Shown: positions 35,676 through 45,040, counted from the stretch's first letter. The stretch is DNA of 64,000 bases from Clostridium sp. AM22-11AC (GCF_003473545.1 NZ_QUCM01000001.1:496001-560000); one strand, 5' to 3'. Notes: generated by a model from the sequence alone, not told the origin. A program made the numbers and translations.

Positions 35676-35724
35676 CTCTGATACACCAGCCTCATTGCTG
35701 CAAATGATAAAAAATATATATTAC

Positions 35725-35753
35725 AGTATAACATATACCCTTTATTCTTACAA
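35725..35753 (-). promoter_or_regulatory. Promoter of leuA
   Basis: TTGTAA and TATACT with exactly 17 bases between, in AT-rich DNA after glmM. Confidence 0.7.
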
Positions 35754-35832
35754 GCAATGAGATTTCATTTTACTATTCGTTCTGGTTATGGATAATATTC
35801 CTGATCAACGTTTGCAGGCGCATTTTTTCGCC

Positions 35833-37185
35833 TTATAAACAATGTCCCTGCTCTTCCATTACTTTAATCACTTGGTCAACGTATTTTTCACAGGTCTCAA
35901 GATCAGATGCCTCTACCATAACACGGACAACCGGTTCTGTACCAGACTGACGAAGAAGGATACGTCCATTGCTTCCTAAGCTTTCTGTTACTTTGGCAAC
36001 CTCTGCCTGGACTTTTTCATCATCCTGGGCTGCTTTTTTGTCTTTTACCTTTACGTTCTTAAGAACCTGCGGATAAACTTCATATTCAGATGCCAGTTTT
36101 GCAAGAGTCTGCTTCTTCTCCAGGATCACTTCCATTACTTTCAGGGAAGTAAGGATGCCGTCTCCGGTCGTTGCATGTTTACTGAAAATGATATGGCCGG
36201 ACTGTTCGCCGCCTAAGCAGTTGCCGGTAGCAGCCATATTTTCATAAACATATTTATCGCCTACAGCTGTCTTTTCATAGGAAATGCCTTCCCGGTCAAA
36301 TGCCTTGTAAAGACCGAAGTTTGACATAATGGTAGTAACAACTGTGTTGTGGAACAGGCTTCCCTGCTCCTTCATGTACTTGCCGCAGACATACATAATG
36401 CCGTCTCCGTCTACTACATTTCCCTTTTCATCTACAGCGATGCAGCGGTCAGCATCTCCGTCGTAAGCAAAGCCTACATCACAGCCTTCTTCTACTACAA
36501 ATTTCTGTAAATGTTCAATGTGGGTGGAACCGCAGTCTGTGTTGATGTTTAAGCCATTTGGCTCATTGCTGATCACATGTGTCTCAGCGCCAAGGGCATC
36601 AAATACATTTTTAGCAATCGCAGAAGCACTTCCGTTTGCACAGTCTAAAGCCACTTTCATGTTCTTGAAAGAACGGGTGGCAATAGCGATCAGATAGCCG
36701 ATGTAACGGTTTCTGCCTGCTGCAAAGTCTACCGTGCGTCCGATCTTGTCTTTCTTAGCTAACGGGATCTCGCCCATTTCGCCGTCTAAGTATTTCTCGA
36801 TCTCTACGATCACAGATTCTTCCAGCTTTTCGCCCTTTTCGTTGATAACCTTGATACCGTTATCATAGTATGGGTTGTGGCTGGCAGAGATCATGATACC
36901 GCAGTTAAAGCCCTCTGTACGTACTACATAAGAAACGCTTGGTGTGGTAGTTACGTGAAGCAGAAATACATCAGCGCCGGATGCGGTCAGACCTGCTACT
37001 AAAGAATACTCAAACATGTAGCTGCTGCGTCTGGTATCTTTTCCGATAACGATACGGCATCTTTCATCTGGCTTTTTCTGTCCGTAGTACCAGCCTAAGA
37101 AACGGCCTACTTTAAAGGCATGTTCAACGGTTAAGTTTACATTTGCTTCCCCGCGAAAGCCGTCTGTTCCAAAATATTTTCCCAT
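35833..37185 (-). CDS. glmM: Phosphoglucosamine mutase
   Basis: This 450-residue enzyme converts glucosamine-6-P to glucosamine-1-P for UDP-GlcNAc. It starts MGKYFGTDGFRGEAN, the GlmM signature, with the phosphoserine loop MISASHNPYYDNGIKV near residue 98, the Mg loop AYDGDADRC near 241, the sugar loop GGEQSGHII near 325, and the phosphate loop RQSGTEPVVRVMVE near 413. It is last in the rfbA-rfbB-rfbD-glmM run. Confidence 0.96.
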   Translation of the reverse strand: MGKYFGTDGFRGEANVNLTVEHAFKVGRFLGWYYGQKKPDERCRIVIGKDTRRSSYMFEYSLVAGLTASGADVFLLHVTTTPSVSYVVRTEGFNCGIMISASHNPYYDNGIKVINEKGEKLEESVIVEIEKYLDGEMGEIPLAKKDKIGRTVDFAAGRNRYIGYLIAIATRSFKNMKVALDCANGSASAIAKNVFDALGAETHVISNEPNGLNINTDCGSTHIEHLQKFVVEEGCDVGFAYDGDADRCIAVDEKGNVVDGDGIMYVCGKYMKEQGSLFHNTVVTTIMSNFGLYKAFDREGISYEKTAVGDKYVYENMAATGNCLGGEQSGHIIFSKHATTGDGILTSLKVMEVILEKKQTLAKLASEYEVYPQVLKNVKVKDKKAAQDDEKVQAEVAKVTESLGSNGRILLRQSGTEPVVRVMVEASDLETCEKYVDQVIKVMEEQGHCL

Positions 37186-37264
37186 TTTTTATGATCCTTC
37201 CTATCTGCACCTGTATCTGGCCGATCACTGCCTGATGCAGAAGTCAATTTTATTCTGAACCGGA

Positions 37265-38125
37265 TTAAAACATATCGTTCTTCTTCAGTTCCTCTAAATA
37301 GCGTCCCAAAGCGTCCTGCCATGCAGGAAGTCTCTCAAAGCCGTTTTCTGTCAGTTTATCCTTATTTAAGCGGCTGTTAGATGGACGTTTTGCCTTAACA
37401 GGGAATGCAGATGAGTCTACCGGTGTTACCTTTACTTCATCCATACCAGCCTGACGGAAGATCTCGCAGGCAAATTCATACCAGCTGCAAAGTCCTTCAT
37501 TGGTTGCATGATATCTGCCGTACTTGTCGGTCTGGATCATGGCAACTAACAGCTTAGACAGATCGTAAGTATAAGTTGGGGAACCAATCTGGTCATTTAC
37601 AACGCTGACAGCGCCTCTCTCTTGGCCTAAACGGAGCATGGTCTTAATAAAGTTCTTTCCATTTACACCAAATACCCATGCAATACGGACAATAAAGTAC
37701 TTTTCCAGGTTCTGCTCTACTGCGATCTCGCCTTCGTACTTGGTCAGACCATATACATTTAATGGCTCTCTGTGGTCATCCGGCTCCCATGGGCGCAGAC
37801 CTTCGCCGTTAAATACATAGTCTGTACTGATGTACATCATCTTAATGTCTAAGGCTTTGCAGACTTTTGCAATGTTTCTGGTTCCTTCTGCATTGACCTT
37901 GCGGCACAGTTCCACATTGTCTTCAGCAGCATCTACTGCAGTATATGCTGCACAGTGGATCACTGCATCCGGTTTTGCCTCAGTAATTACTTTTTCGCAG
38001 GCTGCGGCGTCTGTGATATCCATTTCTTCTACATCTACGCCAATTCCTTCGATGCCCTTAGCTGCCAGTTCGTCCATTACGTCATGTCCAAGCTGTCCTT
38101 TTACACCTGTTACCAGAACTCTCAT
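37265..38125 (-). CDS. rfbD: dTDP-4-dehydrorhamnose reductase
   Basis: This 286-residue NAD(P)H-dependent reductase makes dTDP-L-rhamnose. It has the SDR nucleotide motif MRVLVTGVKGQLGHDVMDEL, DITD, VIHCAAYTAVDAAED, and the active site YISTDYVFNGEG and YGLTKYEGE (YxxxK). The C-terminal substrate part (RPSNSRLNKDKL) is typical. The start at 38125 with GAGGGATC is chosen over a longer frame at 38209 that has no family match. Confidence 0.94.
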   Translation of the reverse strand: MRVLVTGVKGQLGHDVMDELAAKGIEGIGVDVEEMDITDAAACEKVITEAKPDAVIHCAAYTAVDAAEDNVELCRKVNAEGTRNIAKVCKALDIKMMYISTDYVFNGEGLRPWEPDDHREPLNVYGLTKYEGEIAVEQNLEKYFIVRIAWVFGVNGKNFIKTMLRLGQERGAVSVVNDQIGSPTYTYDLSKLLVAMIQTDKYGRYHATNEGLCSWYEFACEIFRQAGMDEVKVTPVDSSAFPVKAKRPSNSRLNKDKLTENGFERLPAWQDALGRYLEELKKNDMF

Positions 38126-38233
38126 AAATGATCCCTCACTTTTATTATGTACTCTCAGAGTACATCTTACTATACACGTCAATGGCTGGCGGAAATTTCC
38201 GTCAGCCACAGTTACTTGTTACTTATCGTTCAC

Positions 38234-39256
38234 TTACAGACGGTTTCCGTACATTTTATCGAAGTAATTGCTGTACTCACCGCTTAAAATATTTTTCCAC
38301 CATTCCTGGTTGTCCAGATACCACTGGATGGTCTGCTGAATTCCTGTATCAAAGTTGTATTTTGGCTTCCAGCCTAATTCTGTCTCGATCTTGGTTGGGT
38401 CGATGGCATAACGGCGGTCATGGCCTGGGCGGTCTGTTACAAACTTGATCAGGCTTTCCGGCTTGTTTAATGCCTTTAAGATAGTCTTTACAACTTCCAG
38501 ATTGGTTCTCTCGTTGTGTCCGCCAATGTTGTAAACTTCACCTACACGGCCCTTGTGGATGATCAGGTCGATTGCTTCGCAGTGATCGGATACATGAAGC
38601 CAGTCACGTACATTTTCACCGGTTCCGTATACAGGAAGCTCCTCATCTGCTAATGCACGGCTGATGATCAGCGGGATCAGCTTCTCAGGGAAATGATATG
38701 GGCCATAGTTGTTGGAGCAGCGGGATACAGTTACAGGCATTCCATAGGTTCTGTGATATGCCAGTACAAACAGGTCTGCACTTGCCTTGGATGAAGAATA
38801 TGGGCTGGAGGTGTGCAGCGGTGTTGTCTCTGTAAAGAACAGGTCTGGGCGGTCTAATGGCAGATCTCCATAAACCTCATCGGTAGATACCTGATGATAA
38901 CGCTTAATGCCATAGGTACGGCATGCATCCAGTAAGGTAGTAGTTCCCATTACATTGGTGCGCACAAATGCCTCTGGATCAGTGATGGAACGGTCTACAT
39001 GGCTTTCTGCAGCAAAGTTTACTACTACGTCTGGTTTTTCTTTCTCAAATAAGTCGAAGATGAACTTTCTGTCAGCGATATCGCCTTTTACAAAGCGGTA
39101 GTTTGGCTTGTTCTCTACTGGCTTTAAGTTTTCCAGGTTTCCTGCATAGGTTAACAGATCCAGGTTGATGATCTCATAGTCTGGGTATTTGTTTACCATA
39201 TGATGTACAAAGTTGCTTCCGATAAATCCGGCGCCGCCGGTTACGATGATCTTCAT
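38234..39256 (-). CDS. rfbB: dTDP-glucose 4,6-dehydratase
   Basis: This 340-residue extended SDR makes dTDP-4-keto-6-deoxyglucose. Landmarks: MKIIVTGGAGFIGSNFVHHM, NFAAESHVDRSI, the active site STDEVYGDLP, SSPYSSSKASADLF (YxxxK), RCSNNYGPYHFPEKLIPL and RPGHDRRYAID. The start at 39256 follows AGGAGG. It is separated from rfbA by a 174-base interval full of palindromes. Confidence 0.96.
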   Translation of the reverse strand: MKIIVTGGAGFIGSNFVHHMVNKYPDYEIINLDLLTYAGNLENLKPVENKPNYRFVKGDIADRKFIFDLFEKEKPDVVVNFAAESHVDRSITDPEAFVRTNVMGTTTLLDACRTYGIKRYHQVSTDEVYGDLPLDRPDLFFTETTPLHTSSPYSSSKASADLFVLAYHRTYGMPVTVSRCSNNYGPYHFPEKLIPLIISRALADEELPVYGTGENVRDWLHVSDHCEAIDLIIHKGRVGEVYNIGGHNERTNLEVVKTILKALNKPESLIKFVTDRPGHDRRYAIDPTKIETELGWKPKYNFDTGIQQTIQWYLDNQEWWKNILSGEYSNYFDKMYGNRL

Positions 39257-39298
39257 AATGTAAATGTTTCCTCCTAAAATAGCTCTATGCGAGGGACA

Positions 39299-39413
39299 TC
39301 TTCTTGCTGCGGCAAGCCGCAACAAGAAGCATCGGATATCCATCCGATGTAAAATTCAAGCCATAAGCGGACTTATGAGCAAGCTCAACATCCGCTTATT
39401 TCTTGAATTTTGC
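39299..39413. repeat. Cluster of three adjacent palindromes between rfbA and rfbB
   Basis: Three back-to-back inverted repeats: CTTCTTGCTGCGGC/GCCGCAACAAGAAG (39299-39329, one mismatch), CATCGGAT/ATCCGATG (39330-39349, perfect), and AAAATTCAAG plus ATAAGCGGA pairing with TCCGCTTAT plus CTTGAATTTT (39351-39411). Outer segments AGCT-TAT and ATAGCT also show partial complementarity. No coding capacity. This could be a REP/MITE-like element or a strongly folded intercistronic RNA. Confidence 0.7.
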
Positions 39414-39430
39414 GCCCTATAGCTTGTTCG

Positions 39431-40330
39431 TTAGAATTCGCGGTTATGCAGCTTGTCTACATACTTTCCGTCTAAAACGTCTTTCAGGTACTTGCCGTAC
39501 TGGTTCTTCTTTAAAACTTCGTAGGTCTCTAATACCTGCTCTTTGGTGATCCAGCCGTTTAAGTATGCGATCTCTTCCAGGCATGCGATCTTTCTGTGCT
39601 GGTGGGTCTCTACCGTCTTTACAAAGTTGGTTGCTTCTACTAAGGACTCATGGGTTCCTGTATCCAGCCAGGTAAAGCCCTGTCCCAGTAAGATAACATC
39701 CAGATCGCCATTTTCCAGATAGATACGGTTCAGGTCTGTGATCTCTAACTCGCCTCTTGCAGATGGCTTTAAGTTCTTTGCATACTCTACAACGCGGTTA
39801 TCGTAGAAATAAAGTCCTGTTACGCAGTAATTGGACTTCGGCTTTTCAGGCTTCTCTTCAATAGAGATCGCTTTGCCGTTTGCGTCAAATTCAACGATAC
39901 CGAAACGCTCCGGATCGTCTACATAGTAACCGAATACAGTTGCGCCTTTTCCCTTATTGGCAGCAGCTTTTAATCTCTTGTTTAAGCCCTGTCCATGGAA
40001 AATATTATCACCTAATACCATGGCAACGGAGTCACCATTGATAAACTCCTCGCCAATGATAAATGCCTGAGCCAGTCCGTCCGGGCTTGGCTGTACAGCA
40101 TAGCTTAAGTTGATACCGAACTGCTTTCCATCACCTAACAGAGCCTCAAAACGTGGGGTGTCAACTGGTGTGGAGATGATTAAGATATCCCTGATACCTG
40201 CATTCATCAACACAGATAACGGGTAATAGATCATAGGTTTGTCATAAATAGGAAGCAGCTGCTTCGATGTTACTTTGGTTAAAGGGTAAAGTCTGGTGCC
40301 GCTTCCGCCGGCAAGTATAATCCCTTTCAT
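39431..40330 (-). CDS. rfbA: Glucose-1-phosphate thymidylyltransferase
   Basis: This 299-residue enzyme makes dTDP-glucose from dTTP and glucose-1-[21 protein letters not shown] with following [18 protein letters not shown] is the RmlA fingerprint; VLGDNIFHG (metal Asp), [21 protein letters not shown] and [11 protein letters not shown] follow. Length normal. First gene of the rfb-glmM run, behind a good promoter. No rfbC (3,5-epimerase) is present in this run. Confidence 0.97.
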   Translation of the reverse strand: MKGIILAGGSGTRLYPLTKVTSKQLLPIYDKPMIYYPLSVLMNAGIRDILIISTPVDTPRFEALLGDGKQFGINLSYAVQPSPDGLAQAFIIGEEFINGDSVAMVLGDNIFHGQGLNKRLKAAANKGKGATVFGYYVDDPERFGIVEFDANGKAISIEEKPEKPKSNYCVTGLYFYDNRVVEYAKNLKPSARGELEITDLNRIYLENGDLDVILLGQGFTWLDTGTHESLVEATNFVKTVETHQHRKIACLEEIAYLNGWITKEQVLETYEVLKKNQYGKYLKDVLDGKYVDKLHNREF

Positions 40331-40414
40331 TTTTTCCTCCTTGCAGGTCCCTGTAACCGTATTGCTTCTTATTTTAATGCAGACTACGGCCGAACCACTG
40401 GTTATTCTTTGTTC

Positions 40415-40443
40415 AATATACCATACTATGCGCCATTTTTCAA
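40415..40443 (-). promoter_or_regulatory. Promoter of rfbA operon
   Basis: TTGAAA and TATATT with a 17-base spacer on the minus strand, about 85 bases before rfbA. Confidence 0.65.
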
Positions 40444-40515
40444 ATCCTCAGGGAAATATTTCGCTATAATTCATGAAATATTAATATACGATTTTTTTCA
40501 ATAGGGGATTAGGGA

Positions 40516-40544
40516 TTGAAAAAAGTCTTTTTATTTAATAAGAT
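40516..40544 (+). promoter_or_regulatory. Promoter of the CydDC-like operon
   Basis: TTGAAA and TAAGAT with a 17-base spacer, 32 bases before the start codon. Confidence 0.6.
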
Positions 40545-40576
40545 AGCAGTAAAACATACAAAATTGGGGGAAAACT

Positions 40577-42316
40577 ATGCTTTTAATGAACAAAACTCTT
40601 TTAAAGCTTGCCCGGGGACTATGGCTTTGGATCTTAGCCATAGCAGGGGTGGGCTTTCTTACGTTGGTAGGTACCACGGCGCTGGCTGAGATCATTGCCG
40701 ATTTCCTTGGTACTCTTTTTCAGCCTCAGGCGATCTTAAATACTGCCTGGAGCGCCATCCGGGCCGCGCTGGCTGCAGCTGTATTTACCTTTCTTGCCCA
40801 GCTCTTAAAAGGACTGTTAGAATACAGGACCGCTGCAAAGGCAAGAGAAGGCATGCGGAAAATGATCTTTTCCAAAGTTCTGGAATTAGATGCAGGAGGC
40901 ATCGAAAAGATCGGTCCTGTCTCTGCTATCACAGCCTCTGTAGATGCCGTGGAACAGATGCAGACCTATTTCAGTACCTACCTTCCAAGTCTGATCTACA
41001 GTGTGATCGCGCCCATTTATCTGTTCTTTCATTTAAAGAACATTTCCATGCCTGTGGCTGTTTTATTATTAGTAGTATCACTTTTTCTGCTTCCTATTAA
41101 TAATGCATTCCGCAGCAGGATCGAAGATATCCGCAAAATCTACTGGCGTTCACTGGATGATATGACCGGCTACTATATGGACAGCCTGCGGGGACTTACT
41201 ACTTTAAAACTGTTTGACAGAGACAGGGAACATTCCCGTATCCTGGGGGAAAAGGCAGATATATTAAACAAAAATATCAACTGTTTTATGAAGATCAATT
41301 TTACCTCTTTCCTGGTAACAGAAGCGCTGATCTATGCTGCCCTGGTAATCGCCCTTGTAGACTCCTGTGTACGTATTACAAAGGGTTCCATTACCATTTC
41401 ACAGGCACTGATCGTTTTAATGCTTTCTTACAGCTATTTTTCTTCTGCACAGCAGCTGATGAGCGCTTCCCACAGTGCTTTAACCGCTATTTCCGCAGCA
41501 GGTAAAGTGGAGGAGATCCTTGATACAGATACAACACGCCCCTTTGACCCGTCACTGCCGGAAGATAAGGAACATTTTAATGGGATCCGTATGGAACATG
41601 TATCCTATGGTTATGAAGGACGGGCCAGAGCCTTACAGGATGTTTCTCTTACAATCCCCAAAGGTTCTGTTGTCGCTTTAGTTGGACTTTCCGGCTGTGG
41701 AAAATCCACCACTGCTTCTCTTTTAATGCGTTTTTGTGACGCGGCAGCCGGACATATTTACATGGACGGCAAAGACTATCACAGCATGAAGCCGGAGGAA
41801 CTGAGAAAGCACATTGCCATGGTTCCCCAGCAGGTAAACCTTTTTTCCGGGACCATCCGTGAAAATCTGCTCCTTGCTGACCCGGATGCAGATGACCAGA
41901 CTTTAATGGAGGCTGTAAAAGAAGCGGGACTTTTAAAATTTGTACAGTCACTGGAAAAAGGACTGAATTCTGATGTTGGAAATGCAGGTGCTTCCCTCTC
42001 CGGCGGCCAACGCCAGAAAATCGGTATTGCAAGAGCCCTTTTATCAAAGGCTGAATACATGATCTTTGATGAGGCTACTTCCAGCGTAGACCCTGAAAGT
42101 GAAAAGGAGATCTGGGAGACCATCGGCCACCTGGCCCATACCCGGACCCTTATCATCATCTCCCATAGAATGTCATCAGTACGTGGCGCTGACTGCATTT
42201 ACGTTCTAAAAGATGGCAGGGTGGCACAGCAGGGCGATCATGAAACTTTAATGGCCCAGGATGGCTTATATCATGAACTGGTAATACGCCAGCAGGCAAT
42301 GGAGGTGGCAGAATGA
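40577..42316 (+). CDS. ABC exporter subunit, CydD-like (fused membrane and ATPase domains)
   Basis: This 579-residue half-transporter has six TM segments (about 1-310), then an ATPase domain with Walker A GLSGCGKST, signature LSGGQRQKIGIARALL, Walker B MIFDEATSSVD and switch His ISHRMSS. The membrane part follows the CydD pattern (DAVEQMQTYFSTYLPSLIYS, then GYYMDSLRGLTTLKLFDRDR). CydDC exports cysteine/glutathione in enterobacteria; in anaerobic Clostridia the substrate is not established. The next gene overlaps by ATGA and encodes the partner half. Confidence 0.85.
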   Translation: MLLMNKTLLKLARGLWLWILAIAGVGFLTLVGTTALAEIIADFLGTLFQPQAILNTAWSAIRAALAAAVFTFLAQLLKGLLEYRTAAKAREGMRKMIFSKVLELDAGGIEKIGPVSAITASVDAVEQMQTYFSTYLPSLIYSVIAPIYLFFHLKNISMPVAVLLLVVSLFLLPINNAFRSRIEDIRKIYWRSLDDMTGYYMDSLRGLTTLKLFDRDREHSRILGEKADILNKNINCFMKINFTSFLVTEALIYAALVIALVDSCVRITKGSITISQALIVLMLSYSYFSSAQQLMSASHSALTAISAAGKVEEILDTDTTRPFDPSLPEDKEHFNGIRMEHVSYGYEGRARALQDVSLTIPKGSVVALVGLSGCGKSTTASLLMRFCDAAAGHIYMDGKDYHSMKPEELRKHIAMVPQQVNLFSGTIRENLLLADPDADDQTLMEAVKEAGLLKFVQSLEKGLNSDVGNAGASLSGGQRQKIGIARALLSKAEYMIFDEATSSVDPESEKEIWETIGHLAHTRTLIIISHRMSSVRGADCIYVLKDGRVAQQGDHETLMAQDGLYHELVIRQQAMEVAE

Positions 42317-43977
42317 AACGAAAATTCAGTTATTCAATGAAGAAAATGAACCGCCGGCTTCTGGCCATTGGAAGACCGATCCGGAACTATATTGCCATTT
42401 CAACAGTTGCCAGTGTACTGGGAGCACTCTCCCATATGGGACTGATGGGATTTGGCGCTTTATGGCTTTTGGCTGCGGCTGGTTTTTGTGATGGAATGAT
42501 GACTTATGCAGCCCTTACTGTTACCTGTGCTGTTTTGATCGCAGTGTGCCGCTATCTGGAAGGTTTATTCTCCCATTTAGGTGCATACGGCATCCTTGCG
42601 AAAATGAGAGTCCATCTTTTTGACGCCATCGACCGTATTTCTCCTGCTTATATGATCGGACGGGAAACCGGTGATATTATGAATATCGCTGTGGCAGATA
42701 TCGAAACTCTTGAATATTTCTTTGCACATACTATCGGACCTATGTTTACAGTCATTTTACTGCCGGTAACAACAGTGGTTCTGGCATGGTTTGTAAATCC
42801 GCTGTATGCACTGGTGCTGATCCCAATCTATATTATGATCAGCGTTGTACTGCCTCTTGGGGCACTGATCGCCGGACGGGGCATCGGTATGCGCTACAGG
42901 GAAGAGTTAGGTGATCTGAAATCGAAGATCCTGGAAAGTGTATACAGTATCCGGGATATCCAGATCTTTGGTGCAGGAAACCGGAAAATGGAAGATGTAA
43001 TGAAGGCAAACAGCCAGGTAAATAAGGCTGCTTTAGGACTTACCCTTCACCGCCAGACCATTGCCTCTTTCCCTAACTTTTTCATCTACCTTGCAAGGAT
43101 ACTGATCCTTGTATGCGCCGGATATCTTGCATCAAAAGGCATCGATAACCCGGTAGGAACCATTGCTATTTCCTTTGCTGCAACAGCTTCTCTATCCTCT
43201 TCTTTCAGCCTTACTTTTGTGGTAACAGGCCTTTTAGAGGCATATGGCGCTGCAGAACGTATTTTTAAGATCGAGGACACATTGCCGGAGACTGAGGAAC
43301 CGGAACATGCGGTTACCTGCGGCGAGATCCAGACCATTGAATTTAAAGATGTGACTTTCGCTTATCCAGGTACAGAACGAAAGATCCTGGAACATTTTAA
43401 TTATGTCATACACAAAGGGGACCAGATCGGTATTGCCGGTGAGTCCGGTGCCGGAAAATCCACACTGCTGCGGCTTCTTCTGCGGTTCTATGCTCCAACA
43501 GAGGGCCAGATCCTGATCAACGGTATTCCACTGGAACAGATCAGCTTCAGGGAACTGCATAAGCGAATCGCATTTCTGGAACAGGATACTTATCTGTTCG
43601 ACATGACCATTGCAGAAAATATAGGGATCGCAAAACCCGGTGCTTCTATGGAAGAGATCAAAGATGCTGCCAAACGGGCCGGAATTGCGGAATTTATCCA
43701 TACCTTGCCAGATGGATATGATACCGATATGGGGCAGATGAGCGCAAGGCTTTCCGGCGGTGAACGCCAGAGGATCGGAATTGCAAGAATATTGCTCCGT
43801 AACCCGGATATCTGCCTGATGGACGAGCCATCCAGTGCTTTAGATGCCCTTCATGAAAAGGAACTGCTCCATACGCTGCAGACTGCCTATGCAGGAAAGA
43901 CACTGCTGCTGATCTCCCACAGAGGAAGTACGCTGACAGGATGCAGCAGGATTTTGAGAGCTGAAGATCTGAAATAA
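42313..43977 (+). CDS. ABC exporter subunit, CydC-like (fused membrane and ATPase domains)
   Basis: This 554-residue partner of the preceding CydD-like subunit has six TM segments and an ATPase domain (Walker A GESGAGKST, signature LSGGERQRIGIARILL, Walker B CLMDEPSSALD, ISHRGST). In the membrane part RETGDIMNIAVADIETLEYF fits the CydC type. Both Walker B motifs have Glu (DEA and DEP), so both sites may hydrolyse ATP. It ends before a strong bidirectional terminator. Confidence 0.85.
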   Translation: MKRKFSYSMKKMNRRLLAIGRPIRNYIAISTVASVLGALSHMGLMGFGALWLLAAAGFCDGMMTYAALTVTCAVLIAVCRYLEGLFSHLGAYGILAKMRVHLFDAIDRISPAYMIGRETGDIMNIAVADIETLEYFFAHTIGPMFTVILLPVTTVVLAWFVNPLYALVLIPIYIMISVVLPLGALIAGRGIGMRYREELGDLKSKILESVYSIRDIQIFGAGNRKMEDVMKANSQVNKAALGLTLHRQTIASFPNFFIYLARILILVCAGYLASKGIDNPVGTIAISFAATASLSSSFSLTFVVTGLLEAYGAAERIFKIEDTLPETEEPEHAVTCGEIQTIEFKDVTFAYPGTERKILEHFNYVIHKGDQIGIAGESGAGKSTLLRLLLRFYAPTEGQILINGIPLEQISFRELHKRIAFLEQDTYLFDMTIAENIGIAKPGASMEEIKDAAKRAGIAEFIHTLPDGYDTDMGQMSARLSGGERQRIGIARILLRNPDICLMDEPSSALDALHEKELLHTLQTAYAGKTLLLISHRGSTLTGCSRILRAEDLK

Positions 43978-44053
43978 AGTCTTCATTATCGACATGCCCC
44001 AAATACAGCTTTCCCCCGCCATTGGCGGGAGATTGTGCATATAGGACATTCAA

Positions 44054-44106
44054 CAAAAAGACCAGCTGTACCAGACAGATATGTCCGTCCACAACTGGTC
44101 TTTTTA
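44054..44106. terminator. Bidirectional terminator between CydC-like gene and feo operon end
   Basis: AAAAAGACCAG-C-TGT pairs with ACA-A-CTGGTCTTTTT. Both strands end in T-runs, as fits convergent genes. A smaller CCCGCC-ATT-GGCGGG hairpin lies just upstream (44015-44029). Confidence 0.85.
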
Positions 44107-44121
44107 TAATCCATTATAAAC

Positions 44122-44484
44122 TTATGAAATAGACTCTACTGTATAACCTGCATCTTCCACTGCTTTTTTCAGCACATTTACATCGATCTCACGGTCATAG
44201 GAAACAACCGCTCTCTTGCCTTTTAAGCTGACATTTGCAGATACACCGTCGATCTTGTTTAAAGCACGCATTACACGGTTTACACAGTGCTCGCAGGTCA
44301 TTCCGGAGATCTGGACGATCTTTTCACCGATCACAGGTCTCTCTAACTTGCTCGGTTTTTCCTTGATCTCGCTGGCTCCGCCGCCACCGCAGCATGGGCT
44401 TTCGCCTTTCATATGCTTAATGGTGCCTCTGATAGCAAAGATGGCGATCAGGATCAATATAAGGATCACAATTGCATTAACCAT
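44122..44484 (-). CDS. Membrane-anchored heavy-metal-associated (HMA) domain protein
   Basis: This 120-residue protein has one N-terminal TM helix (about 4-19), then a KGESPCCGGGG motif like FeoB-associated Cys-rich proteins, a short linker, and a C-terminal ferredoxin-like HMA domain from about residue 52 with the metal motif GMTCEHC. HMA domains hand Cu(I) or other soft metals between proteins. It is the last gene of the feo group, so a membrane-tethered metallochaperone tied to FeoB is suggested (inference). Confidence 0.85.
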   Translation of the reverse strand: MVNAIVILILILIAIFAIRGTIKHMKGESPCCGGGGASEIKEKPSKLERPVIGEKIVQISGMTCEHCVNRVMRALNKIDGVSANVSLKGKRAVVSYDREIDVNVLKKAVEDAGYTVESIS

Positions 44485-44523
44485 TTCTAAGTCCCTCTAT
44501 TTCTGTAACAGGTATGCCACTGT

Positions 44524-44670
44524 TTACTCTTCTTCGCGGAATTTCTTATCTTTTGCTTCTTCCCGCTTTTTCTGGATAAATTTTACTCCCTGGTAGATCC
44601 CCATTCCCACTACATAGATGATAATGAGAAGAACTACCATATAGAGCATGGAACCGGATGAATTTCCCAT
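44524..44670 (-). CDS. Small single-TM membrane protein in the feo operon
   Basis: This 48-residue protein has start MGNSSGSMLYMVVLLIIIYV (residues 1-20), one TM helix (about 8-27) and a highly charged cytoplasmic tail ending KDKKFREEE. A GGAGC ribosome site stands 5 bases ahead of the start. It lies between the HMA gene and the Cys-rich gene on the same strand. No family recognised; position suggests a FeoB accessory peptide (inference). Confidence 0.65.
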   Translation of the reverse strand: MGNSSGSMLYMVVLLIIIYVVGMGIYQGVKFIQKKREEAKDKKFREEE

Positions 44671-44744
44671 TTTCCGCTCCTTTTCTAACATTCAGTTTAT
44701 GTCACATGTGCTGTCCTGCCTGCAGACGCAGGCAGCGCACCGGA

Positions 44745-44963
44745 TCAATGTTTCTTAGCTGCCTTATGGCTGTCCATATGATGTGCATGGGCACTGCCGC
44801 AGCTGCTGCAATGTCCGCTGCAGCCACCGCATCCACCGCCGCAGCCGCCGTTTCCGCTTCCACAGCTGCTGCAGCTGTCTTTTAATACGCCTGTGCGCTT
44901 CCAGTAGATCACCAGACCGCAGTAGCCAAATACAAGGAGCAATATAATTACATTTGCTATCAT
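44745..44963 (-). CDS. FeoB-associated Cys-rich membrane protein
   Basis: This 72-residue protein has one TM helix (about 3-20) then a Cys/Gly/Ser cluster (DSCSSCGSGNGGCGGGCGGC, then SGHCSSCGSAHAHH) ending with His and Lys. This is the FeoB-associated pattern, though with more Cys than usual. The start at 44963 follows AGAAGGGA. It may bind iron or other metal at the cytoplasmic mouth of FeoB (family-level guess). Confidence 0.85.
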   Translation of the reverse strand: MIANVIILLLVFGYCGLVIYWKRTGVLKDSCSSCGSGNGGCGGGCGGCSGHCSSCGSAHAHHMDSHKAAKKH

Positions 44964-45040
44964 AAAATTCCCTTCTTTCTTAATGGAAACATGAAACAAT
45001 GGATATCTGCCATATTCATTTTACCACAATCATGCAGTTT

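Noticed and set aside
35590..35695. Leader ORF starting at 35695 (MRLVYQRLRG...) before leuA
   Set aside because: No ribosome site, and it runs through the terminator hairpin; the ORF at 35512-35601 is the better candidate.
35412..35832. T-box riboswitch ahead of leuA
   Set aside because: The terminator lies only about 50 bases after the promoter, leaving no room for a Stem I, and no T-box consensus was seen.
44485..44523. HMA protein fused to the small TM protein
   Set aside because: Separate starts with their own ribosome sites and a stop between.
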